Shown here: one piece after another, positions 1-8,349 of the stretch
How positions within the stretch are numbered: the stretch's first letter is position 1
Layout of the letters: the number at the start of each line of letters is the position of its first letter
NCBI GenBank assembly: GCA_022571135.1
Contig: JACZYK010000021.1
Location: 1 to 18,280 of the forward strand
Reading direction: 5' to 3'
DNA: 18,280 nt
Source of the DNA: Bacteroidota bacterium
GTDB taxonomy: Bacteria > Bacteroidota > Rhodothermia > Rhodothermales > UBA10348
Notes under the pieces: model-generated
The model's database searches: none
Seen by the model: the letters and a program-made list of their open reading frames with translations, nothing else
What the model was told of the DNA's origin: nothing
Program-made: the position numbers and the translations under genes

Positions 1-771
1 CTCGCCACCCTCGCCACTGACGCCGGAGGCCCCGCTACCCGCGCCGGAGGCCCCGCTACCCGCGCCGGACACGGCCGCCCCGCCCGGAGCCACGTTGTGG
101 GTTCGATTCTCGGTCAGCGTTTTCGCCCGGAGCATCATACACGAACCACTGAGAGCATCTACCTCCGAGACCTCGTTTCTGGGCAGGTAAGTCATATTGT
201 ATCTGCCGAATCGCCGCGACCGGGGAAACAGCCGGCTGAGTCCCGTAATCCTGTAGAACGCGACGTCTGGTGTTGGAAACGATCTCCGACTCTCTATGGC
301 AAACGAGCCGTCTGGATTCAAAATCTGGCAACCTACCGCACCTGCGTCGGGGTGGTCGTCCATAAAGTCGATCAGCGATGAAAACGTGTCCTCCTGAACG
401 ATTGTATCCGGGTTCAGGATCAGAACATACCGGCCGTTCGCTTCTCGCAGGGCCATGTTGTTCGCCCGACCGAATCCGATGTTTTCCCTGTTTGCGATGA
501 TCGTGACGTCGGGAAACTGTTGTCGTACCATCTCGACGGATCCGTCGGCGGAATTGTTATCGACGACGAACACTTCCATCGAGAGGTGTTTTCCGGCTCT
601 TTCAACGCTTCTGAGCGCCTGGTTCAGGAATTCCCGGACGTTGTAGTTGACGATGATGACACTTAGATCAACCGATCCGGTCGCCGCCGTATCGCCGGAG
701 GCGCCGAGCTCCCCGTCGATCACATCCGCCTTCGTCGAGGCAGCCGATATGCCATTTTCCTCCGATCGCAT
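1..771 (-). CDS. Family 2 glycosyltransferase, 3' part missing (off left edge)
   Basis: This is an open frame of 257 codons without a stop, read leftwards from an ATG at 771-769. It is a GT-A fold sugar transferase of the GT2 family that would transfer an activated sugar at the cytoplasmic membrane face, probably for cell-surface polysaccharide. The family core starts after a polar tail of about 34 residues with DLSVIIVNYN (35-44). It continues through VVDNNSADGSVE, NIGFGRANN and the metal/nucleotide site LILNPD (NPD at 120-122, in place of DxD), then NPDGSF and LSGSCMMLR. In relatives a GGFDExFFMYxED segment follows soon after. Here about 30 residues rich in Gly, Ala and Ser come instead, encoded by a short tandem repeat, and the window ends. 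No clear ribosome binding site precedes the ATG. The gene is divergent from the MATE gene. The family is sure; the acceptor and sugar are not known. Confidence 0.88.
   Translation of the reverse strand, partial: MRSEENGISAASTKADVIDGELGASGDTAATGSVDLSVIIVNYNVREFLNQALRSVERAGKHLSMEVFVVDNNSADGSVEMVRQQFPDVTIIANRENIGFGRANNMALREANGRYVLILNPDTIVQEDTFSSLIDFMDDHPDAGAVGCQILNPDGSFAIESRRSFPTPDVAFYRITGLSRLFPRSRRFGRYNMTYLPRNEVSEVDALSGSCMMLRAKTLTENRTHNVAPGGAAVSGAGSGASGAGSGASGVSGEGGE
21..69. repeat. 21-bp GC-rich tandem repeat inside the glycosyltransferase gene
   Basis: The string CGCCGGAGG recurs at 21 and 42, and its first seven bases again at 63, giving a period of 21 bp and about 2.3 copies. Each unit is exactly seven codons on the minus strand (SGAGSGA), so the glycosyltransferase frame is kept. 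Beside it, CTCGCCACC and CTCGCCACT (1-9 and 10-18) form a 9-bp repeat that is also in frame. Confidence 0.8.
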
Positions 772-909
772 AGAGATCAGAAGATACGAGACGTTAGTTA
801 TTAGGACATTTTCGGTCCACCGATCTGCCCTCACTCGACATGAAAATAAGGAAACCAGTATCATGGGGCTCTTTAAGGCCGGACAATCGGTTCTATACTC
901 GACAGATAT
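772..909. promoter_or_regulatory. Divergent intergenic region, with possible MATE promoter
   Basis: This 138-bp gap separates the divergent glycosyltransferase and MATE genes, so promoters for both should lie here. On the plus strand TCGACA (835-840), an 18-bp spacer and TATCAT (859-864) resemble a -35/-10 pair. A second candidate is TTTAAG (872-877), a 16-bp spacer and TATACT (894-899), which would give an almost leaderless MATE transcript. I see no clear promoter for the minus-strand gene. These are matches by eye only. Confidence 0.3.
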
Positions 910-2268
910 TTGTCTCTCAAACAACATCCATATCGAACGGAGATAAAGGCGCTGCTGCTTCTGGCCGGGCCCATCGTCGTGACGCAAGTAGCGCACATTT
1001 CCATGGGTTTCGTCGATACGGTGATGGTGGGACGCTTGGGTCCGAAATCCCTGGCCGGAGTGGCGCTCGGCAACACGCTGTTCTACACGGCCATTATGAT
1101 CTGCATGGGGGTGTTGATGGCGGTGAGTCCCATGGTCTCCCAGGCTTTCGGCTCAGGAAAGAACGAACCCGTCGGGCGAAGCGTCCGACAGGGTCTCTGG
1201 CTGGCCGTGTTGCTCACGATTCCGTCCTTTACTTTTGTGTGGAGCGCCGGACCGATTCTGAGTTTTATGGGTCAGGACAGCGACAACATCCAGCGCGCAG
1301 TGTCCTACCTGAGGGCGATTTCGTGGGGAATTCTTCCGTTTCTGGGTTTCACGGTGCTTCGGAGCTTCTCTGAAGGCGTTTCGCGTCCACGTCCCGTTAC
1401 CGTGATTGCGCTGACCGGTGTCGGCATCAACATCGCCGCGAATTATATTCTGATGTACGGAAAACTGGGGTTTCCGGCCCTGGGTCTGGTAGGCACAGGA
1501 TGGGCGAGCACTGTAGCATTCTGGTTGAACTTCCTGATGTTGCTCGTATTCACCGTCTCCGAGAAGTCGTTTTTCGAATACCGGATATTTTCCAAAATCG
1601 GAAGACCGGATCCGCACTACTTCAGAGAATTATTCCGCATAGGATGGCCGATCGGAGCTTCGATGGGCCTGGAAATGAGCCTTTTCGCGATAGCCGTCAT
1701 GATGATGGGATGGATCGGAACGGCGCAACTGGCAGCGCATCAGGTAGCCATTCAATGTGCGGCGTTCACGTTCATGATTCCACTCGGAATCGGTATGGCG
1801 TCGTCCGTCCGCGTCGGTCAGGCTGTCGGGAGGCATGATTCACTCGGATCCGTTCGTGCCGGTCTCTCCGGTATCGGACTTTCGGTCGCCTTCATGACGC
1901 TGGCGGCGATTCTGTTCTGGACCGCTCCGAGGGCCGTCGTATCTCTTTACCTCGACCTGGGCGATTCCGAAAATGCCGCCGTAGTGGATATCGCGGTAAC
2001 CCTGCTTGGAATTGCGGCCGTGTTTCAGGTCTTCGACGGCATTCAGGTTTCGGCGATGGGAGCGCTTCGCGGACTCAAGGATACACGCACTCCCATGATA
2101 CTTGCGATGGTGGCGTATTGGCTCGTCGGACTGAGCGCGGCTTACTTTCTGGCGTTTGTTCTGGATCTCCAAGAGATCGGCTTATGGTGGGGGCTTGTGA
2201 TCGGACTGGGTTCGGCGGCGGTTCTTCTTTCGATCCGATTTTTGAGACAATCATCCACTGTCTATTAG
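910..2268 (+). CDS. MATE family multidrug/cation efflux transporter
   Basis: The protein has 452 residues, the usual length for MATE transporters, and is an inner-membrane protein of about 12 hydrophobic segments throughout. Family landmarks are the first helix with LLLLAGPIVVTQVAHISMGFVDTVMVGRLG, the loop MAVSPMVSQAFGSGK, and in the second half the matching pair AHQVAIQCAAFTFMIPLGIGMASSVRVGQAVG and GALRGLKDTRTPM. These proteins export drugs or metabolites in exchange for Na+ or H+; the substrate cannot be told. The start is TTG at 910: the frame is open back to a stop at 874-876 and contains no ATG or GTG before Met32, which lies in helix 1. The ATG at 863 is in another frame. No Shine-Dalgarno sequence is seen. 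It is the first plus-strand gene and has a separate gap of about 100 bp before actA, so it is probably not part of the respiratory operon. Confidence 0.9.
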   Translation: MSLKQHPYRTEIKALLLLAGPIVVTQVAHISMGFVDTVMVGRLGPKSLAGVALGNTLFYTAIMICMGVLMAVSPMVSQAFGSGKNEPVGRSVRQGLWLAVLLTIPSFTFVWSAGPILSFMGQDSDNIQRAVSYLRAISWGILPFLGFTVLRSFSEGVSRPRPVTVIALTGVGINIAANYILMYGKLGFPALGLVGTGWASTVAFWLNFLMLLVFTVSEKSFFEYRIFSKIGRPDPHYFRELFRIGWPIGASMGLEMSLFAIAVMMMGWIGTAQLAAHQVAIQCAAFTFMIPLGIGMASSVRVGQAVGRHDSLGSVRAGLSGIGLSVAFMTLAAILFWTAPRAVVSLYLDLGDSENAAVVDIAVTLLGIAAVFQVFDGIQVSAMGALRGLKDTRTPMILAMVAYWLVGLSAAYFLAFVLDLQEIGLWWGLVIGLGSAAVLLSIRFLRQSSTVY

Positions 2269-2296
2269 TGCTAAATTCAACTTTCCCCGACTCGCA

Positions 2297-2337
2297 TTGT
2301 CTGATTAAATTGGGTAATATTATAGTCTGTATACAAT
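2297..2337 (+). promoter_or_regulatory. AT-rich candidate promoter of the act operon
   Basis: The 104-bp gap between the MATE gene and actA contains a stretch much richer in A and T than its surroundings. TTGTCT (2297-2302), an 18-bp spacer and TATAGT (2321-2326) resemble a sigma-70-type promoter. TTGGGT (2310-2315), a 16-bp spacer and TACAAT (2332-2337) is an alternative. The Bacteroidota consensus TAnnTTTG is not present. Position and composition fit the start of the ACIII transcript, but the exact boxes are a guess. Confidence 0.4.
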
Positions 2338-2372
2338 TACAATATCCGAACTAATCCCCCCCTTGCGACTGA

Positions 2373-3020
2373 ATGCCGCAGATCTTTTCCAAGAAGGCGA
2401 ATCTGATTCCAGCAGTTTCGCTCGTCGCCGGCCTTTTCGCCAGTGTCTTTATTCTCCTTCTGATCTGGTATTATTTCTCTCCTGAGTTCACCGATGTCGG
2501 GTATGCGCCCGAACAGCCGGTGCAGTACAGTCATCGTCTGCATGCCGGTCAGCTCGGGATGGATTGCCAGTACTGTCATACGAGCGTCCAGTCGGCAGCC
2601 CACTCCAATATTCCTGCGACCGAGACGTGCATGAATTGCCACGCGCAGATTAAGCGCGAGTCCCTCCTGCTGGTTCCGGTTCGAGAGAGTTGGGCGACGG
2701 GAAAGTCGATCGAGTGGATCAAGGTCCATCATTTGCCTGACTATGCGCAATTCTCTCATGCGGTTCACGTCAACAACGGAGTCGGCTGCGAGACGTGCCA
2801 CGGACGCATCGATCAGATGGAGATCGTCGCCCAGGCCGAACCGCTGTCGATGGGCTGGTGTCTGGAATGTCACCGGCAGCCGGAACTCTTCCTTCGTCCT
2901 GACGACGCGGTGACGAAGATGGGATACGTGCAGCCTGCGGACTTTGTAAAGAGAAACCTGGAGCGTATCCGTCTGGAAGGAATTCAGCCTCCCGAAAATT
3001 GTTCAGCCTGTCACTATTAA
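2373..3020 (+). CDS. actA: ACIII subunit ActA, pentaheme cytochrome c
   Basis: This is a membrane-anchored, periplasm-facing multiheme cytochrome of alternative complex III, which oxidises quinol and passes electrons to cytochrome c or an oxidase. The 215 residues begin with one transmembrane helix (about 11-33) that serves as an uncleaved anchor. Five CxxCH heme sites follow at 65-69 (CQYCH), 86-90 (CMNCH), 139-143 (CETCH), 163-167 (CLECH) and 210-214 (CSACH); the last lies one residue from the C-terminus. Extra His residues (for example H54, H57, H119, H120, H129) are candidate distal ligands. Five hemes match the ActA described in Rhodothermus marinus. The ATG is preceded by a C-rich stretch, not by a Shine-Dalgarno sequence. 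It is the first gene of the act operon, 82 bp before actB. Confidence 0.95.
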   Translation: MPQIFSKKANLIPAVSLVAGLFASVFILLLIWYYFSPEFTDVGYAPEQPVQYSHRLHAGQLGMDCQYCHTSVQSAAHSNIPATETCMNCHAQIKRESLLLVPVRESWATGKSIEWIKVHHLPDYAQFSHAVHVNNGVGCETCHGRIDQMEIVAQAEPLSMGWCLECHRQPELFLRPDDAVTKMGYVQPADFVKRNLERIRLEGIQPPENCSACHY

Positions 3021-3102
3021 GAATACATGTTGCAAGCGGCCGGTCGATTTCCCGTCCTGAGGTATATCGAACGTCGGCGCATACTGTCATCACGAAGATT
3101 CC

Positions 3103-6100
3103 ATGATCGAACTTCCTGTCATAGACGTGTCAGAGGATGTTGAGCAAACATCTCGCGCTCGGTTCTGGCGAAGTATCCACCATTTTCAGAATGATCCCGA
3201 GTATCGGCGGATCATCCGGGAAGAGTTGCTTCCAGGCGCCAGCGACGGTCCCTCGGGGGCGTCCAGGCGTCAGTTTTTGCAGATTATGGGCGCCTCCATT
3301 GCGCTAGCAGGATTGACGGCGTGTCGTCGTCCGATCGAAAATATCATGCCGTTCGTGCGTAAGCCGGAGGAGATGATTCCCGGCGTTCCGGCTTACTATG
3401 CGACCAGTATGCCGTTTCGCGGTTCGCTGCGCGGACTTCTTGTAAAAAGCACGGACGGCCGTCCGACGAAAATCGAGGGTAATCCTGAACACCCCGACAG
3501 TCTCGGCGCAACGAGCGTCTTCGAGCAGGCGGCTCTGCTTTCGCTCTACGATCCCGATCGCTCCCAGACCGTTCTTCGAAATGGCAAGCCCAGCTCCTGG
3601 AACGATTTTTACAACTTCCTGTCCGGTCGGCTCGCAGATCACCGAGTTGCCGTTATTTCGGAGCCAAATTCTTCAATGACGTTCGCGGCGCTCCGCGAAC
3701 AGCTCAGCCGCAGATTCGCTTCCCTGGACTGGATCGAATACGATGCGACCGGGGATGATGCTTTCGCATCCGCATCCAGAAAGGTTTACGGACAAGCCCT
3801 TCGCCCTCGGTATCACTTCGACCGAGCAAAGGTGATCCTCAGCCTGGACGCCGATTTTCTGGGTGCGACCGACAGGGATACGATTTCAAATACCCGTGGA
3901 TTCGCGGCCGGAAGGCGGGTCGATGATGGTTCCGAAATGAACCGGCTCTACGTCGTAGAAAGTCAGTATTCCATCACCGGAGGAATGGCCGACAACCGGC
4001 TGCGCCTACGCTCGAGCGACATGGCGGCTTTTGTCGCAGCGTTAGCCGGCGAGTTCGGAATCGTCGTGTCCGGCGGGGAGGCCTTCGCGGATCATGCATA
4101 TGTAAAGGAGATCGCAGTCGATCTTCGGCGAGCAGGTCCGAAAGGGGTTGTTCTCGCCGGTGAAAGCCAGGGAGAGGCCGTTCATGCCCTCTGTATTGCG
4201 ATCAACGATATTCTGGGAGCCGTCGGAGAAACGGTGACCTATTTAGAGGGCAATGAAGAGAGTGCCTACCGGATCAGTGTACTCCGCGACCTGATCGCGT
4301 CCATGAGTGCAGGCCGGGTTGATATCCTGTTCATCATCGGCGCCAATCCCGTCTACGATGCGCCCCCGGACCTCGGCTTCGCCGACGCGATGGGTGCGGT
4401 CCGGGAGACAATTCACCTGGGGCTCTACGTGGACGAGACGGCTTCGGCGTCGGAGTGGCATCTACCCCGGACTCATTTTCTTGAATCCTGGGGGGACGGC
4501 AGGTCCTACGACGGCACGATGTCGGTCACCCAGCCGCTCATCGCTCCATTGTATGAAGACGCCCGCTCCGAGCTCGAGATAATTTCTCTGGCAGCGACCG
4601 GCGCGAGGACGACGGGATATGACCTCGTAAGGCAGACGTGGCAGGGTATCCTGGGCAGCAATTTTGAAGCGGCGTGGCCGCGCGTTCTGCACGACGGACT
4701 ATTGCCCGACTCCGGATTCGGCGCGGTCATCCCGAGACTCAGAACTTCTGCGTTGCCATCTGCGGTTTCGACTGTTGACGCGGGTATTGAGTTGGTATTG
4801 CGGCTGGATAACAGCCTACTGGACGGATCCTACGCTAACAATGCCTGGCTGCAGGAACTCCCGGATCCAACGACAAAGATCGTGTGGGACAACGTCGCTA
4901 TCATGAATCCGGCAACGGCCGAGTCGCTCGGCCTGGGCATGGATCTTACCAACGGACGGCATTTCGTCGATCGAGTGACGATTACGGTTAGGGGATCCTC
5001 GGTGGACGTGCCGATCTGGATCCAACCGGGTCTGGCAGACCAGACCGTTGCACTCGCGCTCGGGTATGGGCGCACAACGGTCTCGAATCGGCCGGAGCGG
5101 AGGACGAATCTTTTCGATCTCGACGATTACACCGATGTGTACGGGCACGGCGCCATTTCGACCGGAGTTGGCGAGAATGTCTCTGTTCTGCGCAGTTCCG
5201 ACTCGATGAGCGTCATAACGGGCGCGGAGTTCGTTCGCTCCGGCGGCGATTACATGGTCGCTTCGACGCAGGATCACGGAGCGCTTCCAGAGGAGCAGGA
5301 TGAGGTGGCGCGGCGAGGTATATTTCGCATGGCCACACTCGAAGAATTCCGTGCCGACCCGCATTTTGTATCCGAGCACGAGCCGGAACCGATTCGCGAA
5401 AGCTGGGCTGAGTATCCGACGCTGTGGGAGAGCGACCATCCCACCGGGGAAGACGCGTACAAGGACAACGACTATTACCGCAACCAGTGGGGAATGGTCA
5501 TCGACCTGAACACCTGTACGGGGTGCAACGCTTGTATTGTCGCCTGTCAGTCGGAAAACAATATTCAGGTAGTTGGAAAGGAGGAAGTGAGCCGTGGAAG
5601 GGAAATGCACTGGCTCCGGCTAGATCGCTACTACGTATCGGGTGACGGATTGTCCCACGACGATCCACACATGGTGATACAGCCGATGCCCTGCATGCAC
5701 TGTGAAAACGCGCCGTGCGAGGAGGTATGCCCGGTCTCAGCCACGGTGCACTCGCCGGACGGCACCAACCAGATGGTTTATAACCGCTGTATCGGTACGC
5801 GCTACTGCGCCAACAACTGCCCGTACAAAGTTCGTCGGTTCAACTATTACAACTGGACCAAGACGCTTCCCATCACGATCCAGATGGCTCAGAATCCGAA
5901 CGTGACGGTCCGATCACGCGGCGTTATGGAGAAGTGCTCGTACTGCATCCAGCGAATTCGCGAGGTGAACAAACGGGCGAATATCGAGGAAAGGGCGCCT
6001 GAGAAAGGCGAAGTCGTGACGGCCTGCCAGCAGGTTTGCCCGGCGAGCGCCATCACTTTCGGAGACCTCAATAGGGCCGACAGCGAGGTTAACAAGAAAA

Positions 6101-6210
6101 GAAAGAGTACACGACGATACGAGCTCCTCGCCGAGCTGGGTGTAAAGCCGCGTACCAGCTACCTGGGTCGCATTCGAAATCCGAATCCGCGTCTGATGTC
6201 GGAAGCTTAA
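3103..6210 (+). CDS. actB: ACIII subunit ActB, fused molybdopterin-like and iron-sulfur protein
   Basis: The protein has 1035 residues and two parts, as in other ACIII ActB proteins. After about 50 N-terminal residues comes a Tat-type motif, SRRQFLQ (Arg55-Arg56), a hydrophobic stretch, and a lipobox-like LTAC (Cys74), suggesting Tat export and a lipid anchor. Residues of roughly 90-760 resemble molybdopterin oxidoreductases (KIEGNPEHPDS, IIGANPVYDAPPD, ETASASEWHLPRTHFLESWGD, WIQPGLAD). By family knowledge this part binds no molybdenum cofactor in ACIII. The C-terminal part has four ferredoxin-type motifs: C805/808/811/815, C864/867/872/876, C896/902/906 and C945/948/975/979. The third has Thr899 where a ligand Cys is usual (CIGTRYC), so 15 cysteines fit one [3Fe-4S] and three [4Fe-4S] clusters. 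It sits between actA and actC and hands quinol electrons to the hemes. Confidence 0.95.
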   Translation: MIELPVIDVSEDVEQTSRARFWRSIHHFQNDPEYRRIIREELLPGASDGPSGASRRQFLQIMGASIALAGLTACRRPIENIMPFVRKPEEMIPGVPAYYATSMPFRGSLRGLLVKSTDGRPTKIEGNPEHPDSLGATSVFEQAALLSLYDPDRSQTVLRNGKPSSWNDFYNFLSGRLADHRVAVISEPNSSMTFAALREQLSRRFASLDWIEYDATGDDAFASASRKVYGQALRPRYHFDRAKVILSLDADFLGATDRDTISNTRGFAAGRRVDDGSEMNRLYVVESQYSITGGMADNRLRLRSSDMAAFVAALAGEFGIVVSGGEAFADHAYVKEIAVDLRRAGPKGVVLAGESQGEAVHALCIAINDILGAVGETVTYLEGNEESAYRISVLRDLIASMSAGRVDILFIIGANPVYDAPPDLGFADAMGAVRETIHLGLYVDETASASEWHLPRTHFLESWGDGRSYDGTMSVTQPLIAPLYEDARSELEIISLAATGARTTGYDLVRQTWQGILGSNFEAAWPRVLHDGLLPDSGFGAVIPRLRTSALPSAVSTVDAGIELVLRLDNSLLDGSYANNAWLQELPDPTTKIVWDNVAIMNPATAESLGLGMDLTNGRHFVDRVTITVRGSSVDVPIWIQPGLADQTVALALGYGRTTVSNRPERRTNLFDLDDYTDVYGHGAISTGVGENVSVLRSSDSMSVITGAEFVRSGGDYMVASTQDHGALPEEQDEVARRGIFRMATLEEFRADPHFVSEHEPEPIRESWAEYPTLWESDHPTGEDAYKDNDYYRNQWGMVIDLNTCTGCNACIVACQSENNIQVVGKEEVSRGREMHWLRLDRYYVSGDGLSHDDPHMVIQPMPCMHCENAPCEEVCPVSATVHSPDGTNQMVYNRCIGTRYCANNCPYKVRRFNYYNWTKTLPITIQMAQNPNVTVRSRGVMEKCSYCIQRIREVNKRANIEERAPEKGEVVTACQQVCPASAITFGDLNRADSEVNKKRKSTRRYELLAELGVKPRTSYLGRIRNPNPRLMSEA

Positions 6211-6269
6211 TGCAAACTGAAAGCGCAAATCGACCGTATGGTATTACCTATTAAAAACAAGTAAGGCCC

Positions 6270-7727
6270 GTGAGTACGGAAAGCACGGCAAAGCAACTGA
6301 GCATACCGGGAGTGGACTTCCACACGGACGAGCCTCTTGTCCACGGCAATCTCTCCTTCCACGACATCACTGAATTGGTGTCGTATCACACGGAGAAGAA
6401 AACTCCGATGGGCTGGTACGCCGCCTTTTCAGGGGCGAGTCTGCTGCTGCTGATTCTCCTGGTCATGATCGCCTACCTGTTCTGGAACGGCATTGGCGTC
6501 TGGGGACTGAACAATCCGGTAGGCTGGGGCTATGCCATCGTCAATTTCGTTTTCTGGGTGGGTATTGGTCACGCCGGCACGCTGATTTCGGCCATTCTTT
6601 TTCTGTTCCGTCAGAAGTGGCGCACGGCGATCAACCGATCAGCCGAAGCCATGACGATATTCGCCGTAATCTGCGCGCTGTTATTCCCGACTATACACGT
6701 CGGTCGGGTCTGGGTAATTTTCTGGACGCTTCCGTATCCCAATCAGATGGAGATGTGGCCGCAGTTCAAGAGCCCGTTAATCTGGGACTTCTTTGCGATT
6801 TCGGTCTATTTCATGGTCTCATTGATGTTCTGGTATGTCGGCCTCATTCCGGATCTTGCCACGCTGCGTGACCGCACGACCAGGAAGCTGCGGCAGAAGG
6901 TACTCGGCGCTCTGGCCCTCGGTTGGACGGGCGCCAACCGGCACTGGAGAAATTACGAGAAGGCCTACCTGATCCTGGCCGCTCTCGCCACCCCGCTGGT
7001 GCTCTCGGTGCACTCGGTCGTTTCCTTTGACTTCGCGGTGTCCATCGTGCCCGGGTGGCATACCACCATATTCCCACCCTACTTCGTCGCGGGGGCGATA
7101 TTTTCGGGTTTCGCGATGGTCGTCACCCTGATGGTAGTGGCCCGAAAGGTGTTCGGGATAGAAGATATTATAACGGTGAATCATCTCGAGAAGATGAACA
7201 TCATCATACTGCTGACCGGCAGCATGGTCGGCTTCGCCTACATTACCGAGTTCTTCATCGCCTGGTATTCGGGCGTCCATTATGAGCAGTATGCATTCAT
7301 CAACAGGGCGTTCGGCCCGTACGCCTGGGCCTACTGGACCATGTTGTCGTGCAACCTGCTCTTTCCGCAGTTCTTCTGGATCAAGAAGCTGCGCCGGAGC
7401 ATCCCGTTCATGTTCGTGATCGTGATCCTGGTAAACGTTGGAATGTGGTTCGAGCGTTTCGTGATCGTAGTAATCTCCCTGCATCGGGATTATCTACCCA
7501 GCGCCTGGGACTACTATTCACCGACGCTCGTGGACATCCTGACACTCGTCGGATCATTCGGGCTGTTCTTTACGATGTACCTCCTGTTCCTGCGTTTCCT
7601 GCCGATGGTCGCAGTGGCCGAAGTGAAGGGTGTTTTGCCGGAGGCTCACCCTCATTTCTACAAGCACTCGGGGGACGGCCAGGAAGCGGATCATACCGTA
7701 GGCGTAACACCAAAAAGAGATGCTTAA
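6270..7727 (+). CDS. actC: ACIII subunit ActC, NrfD/PsrC-like quinol-side membrane protein
   Basis: This 485-residue integral membrane protein of the NrfD/PsrC family is typical ActC length. In ACIII it forms the membrane partner of ActB's iron-sulfur region and is thought to hold a quinol site and take part in proton movement. The cytoplasmic tail (about 50 residues, ending TEKKTPMGWYAAFSGA) leads into about ten hydrophobic helices. Recognisable segments are WGYAIVNFVFWVGIGHAGTLISAILFLFRQKWRTAINRSAEAMTIFA, LPYPNQMEMWPQFKSPLIWDFFAI, and VHSVVSFDFAVSIVPGWHTTIFPPYFVAGAIFSGFAMV. The start is GTG at 6270, just after GTAAGG (6261-6266), which is rather close for a normal Shine-Dalgarno site. The end overlaps actD by 8 bp, so translation of the two is probably coupled. 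ActF is its homologue later in the operon. Confidence 0.94.
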   Translation: MSTESTAKQLSIPGVDFHTDEPLVHGNLSFHDITELVSYHTEKKTPMGWYAAFSGASLLLLILLVMIAYLFWNGIGVWGLNNPVGWGYAIVNFVFWVGIGHAGTLISAILFLFRQKWRTAINRSAEAMTIFAVICALLFPTIHVGRVWVIFWTLPYPNQMEMWPQFKSPLIWDFFAISVYFMVSLMFWYVGLIPDLATLRDRTTRKLRQKVLGALALGWTGANRHWRNYEKAYLILAALATPLVLSVHSVVSFDFAVSIVPGWHTTIFPPYFVAGAIFSGFAMVVTLMVVARKVFGIEDIITVNHLEKMNIIILLTGSMVGFAYITEFFIAWYSGVHYEQYAFINRAFGPYAWAYWTMLSCNLLFPQFFWIKKLRRSIPFMFVIVILVNVGMWFERFVIVVISLHRDYLPSAWDYYSPTLVDILTLVGSFGLFFTMYLLFLRFLPMVAVAEVKGVLPEAHPHFYKHSGDGQEADHTVGVTPKRDA

Positions 7728-8334
7728 AGAAGTAGCCAGCGAGATCAAAGCCACGATGGGGGTCTACGAGAGCCGCGACGATGAGTTGTACGGCATGCTT
7801 GCAGAATTCACCGATCCGGGAGCTTTACACGACGCCGCCAGATCGGTCAGGGAGGCCGGGTACCGCCGGTTCGACACCCATAGTCCTTTTCCGATCCACG
7901 GGATGGACAAGGCGATGGGCATGGGAAATTCGAAAGTCGGGTACATCACGCTCGCAGGTGGTCTGATCGGACTCGCTTTAGCGTGGTGGTTGCAGTGGTG
8001 GACCGGAGCCGTCGACTATCCGATTAATATAAGCGGGAAGCCGTTCTTCGCGATCGAGCCCTCGATTCCGATCATGTTCGAATTGACGGTATTGTTCGCA
8101 GCCACCGCTGCGGTGGTCGGCATGTTCGTCATGAACGGTCTTCCGCGCTACTACTGCCCGCTATTTAACTCGAAGCGGTTCATGCGAGTGACGGACGACG
8201 CTTTCTTCCTTCATATCGCAGCCAGCGACGGCAGGTTCGATCCTGAGGGAACGGAAAAATTCTTGAGAGAACTGGGAGCCGTAGCGATCGAAATCATTCA
8301 CGATCGCGAAGACCCAGAACAGACCGGAGGATGA
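7720..8334 (+). CDS. actD: ACIII subunit ActD (DUF3341-type membrane protein)
   Basis: The protein has 204 residues. It begins with a soluble cytoplasmic domain that has the usual ActD pattern, YGMLAEFTDPGALHDAARSVREAGYRRFDTHSPFPIHGMDKAMG (about 24-67). A membrane hairpin of two helices follows (about 73-95 and 115-138) with a periplasmic loop containing YPINISGKPFF, then a C-terminal cytoplasmic part with DAFFLHIAASDGRFDPEGTEKFLRELGA. In ACIII, ActD is a structural membrane subunit with no cofactors. The ATG at 7720 lies inside the last codons of actC (ATGCTTAA). An ATG at 7756 is a possible shorter start, but it would leave little before the conserved YGMLAEF motif. ActE follows after 15 bp. 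Confidence 0.92.
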   Translation: MLKEVASEIKATMGVYESRDDELYGMLAEFTDPGALHDAARSVREAGYRRFDTHSPFPIHGMDKAMGMGNSKVGYITLAGGLIGLALAWWLQWWTGAVDYPINISGKPFFAIEPSIPIMFELTVLFAATAAVVGMFVMNGLPRYYCPLFNSKRFMRVTDDAFFLHIAASDGRFDPEGTEKFLRELGAVAIEIIHDREDPEQTGG

Positions 8335-8349
8335 CCCGAATAATCCGAT

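Noticed and set aside
21..69. CRISPR-like short repeats
   Set aside because: The units are directly adjacent 21-bp copies with no spacers and lie in frame within a coding sequence.
4816..5610. 264-codon open frame on the minus strand inside actB
   Set aside because: It lies wholly within the strongly supported ActB frame and shows no family motif.
6819..7484. 221-codon open frame on the minus strand opposite actC
   Set aside because: The translation is rich in His, Arg, Glu and Gly, as expected from the complement of a membrane protein gene, with no domain.
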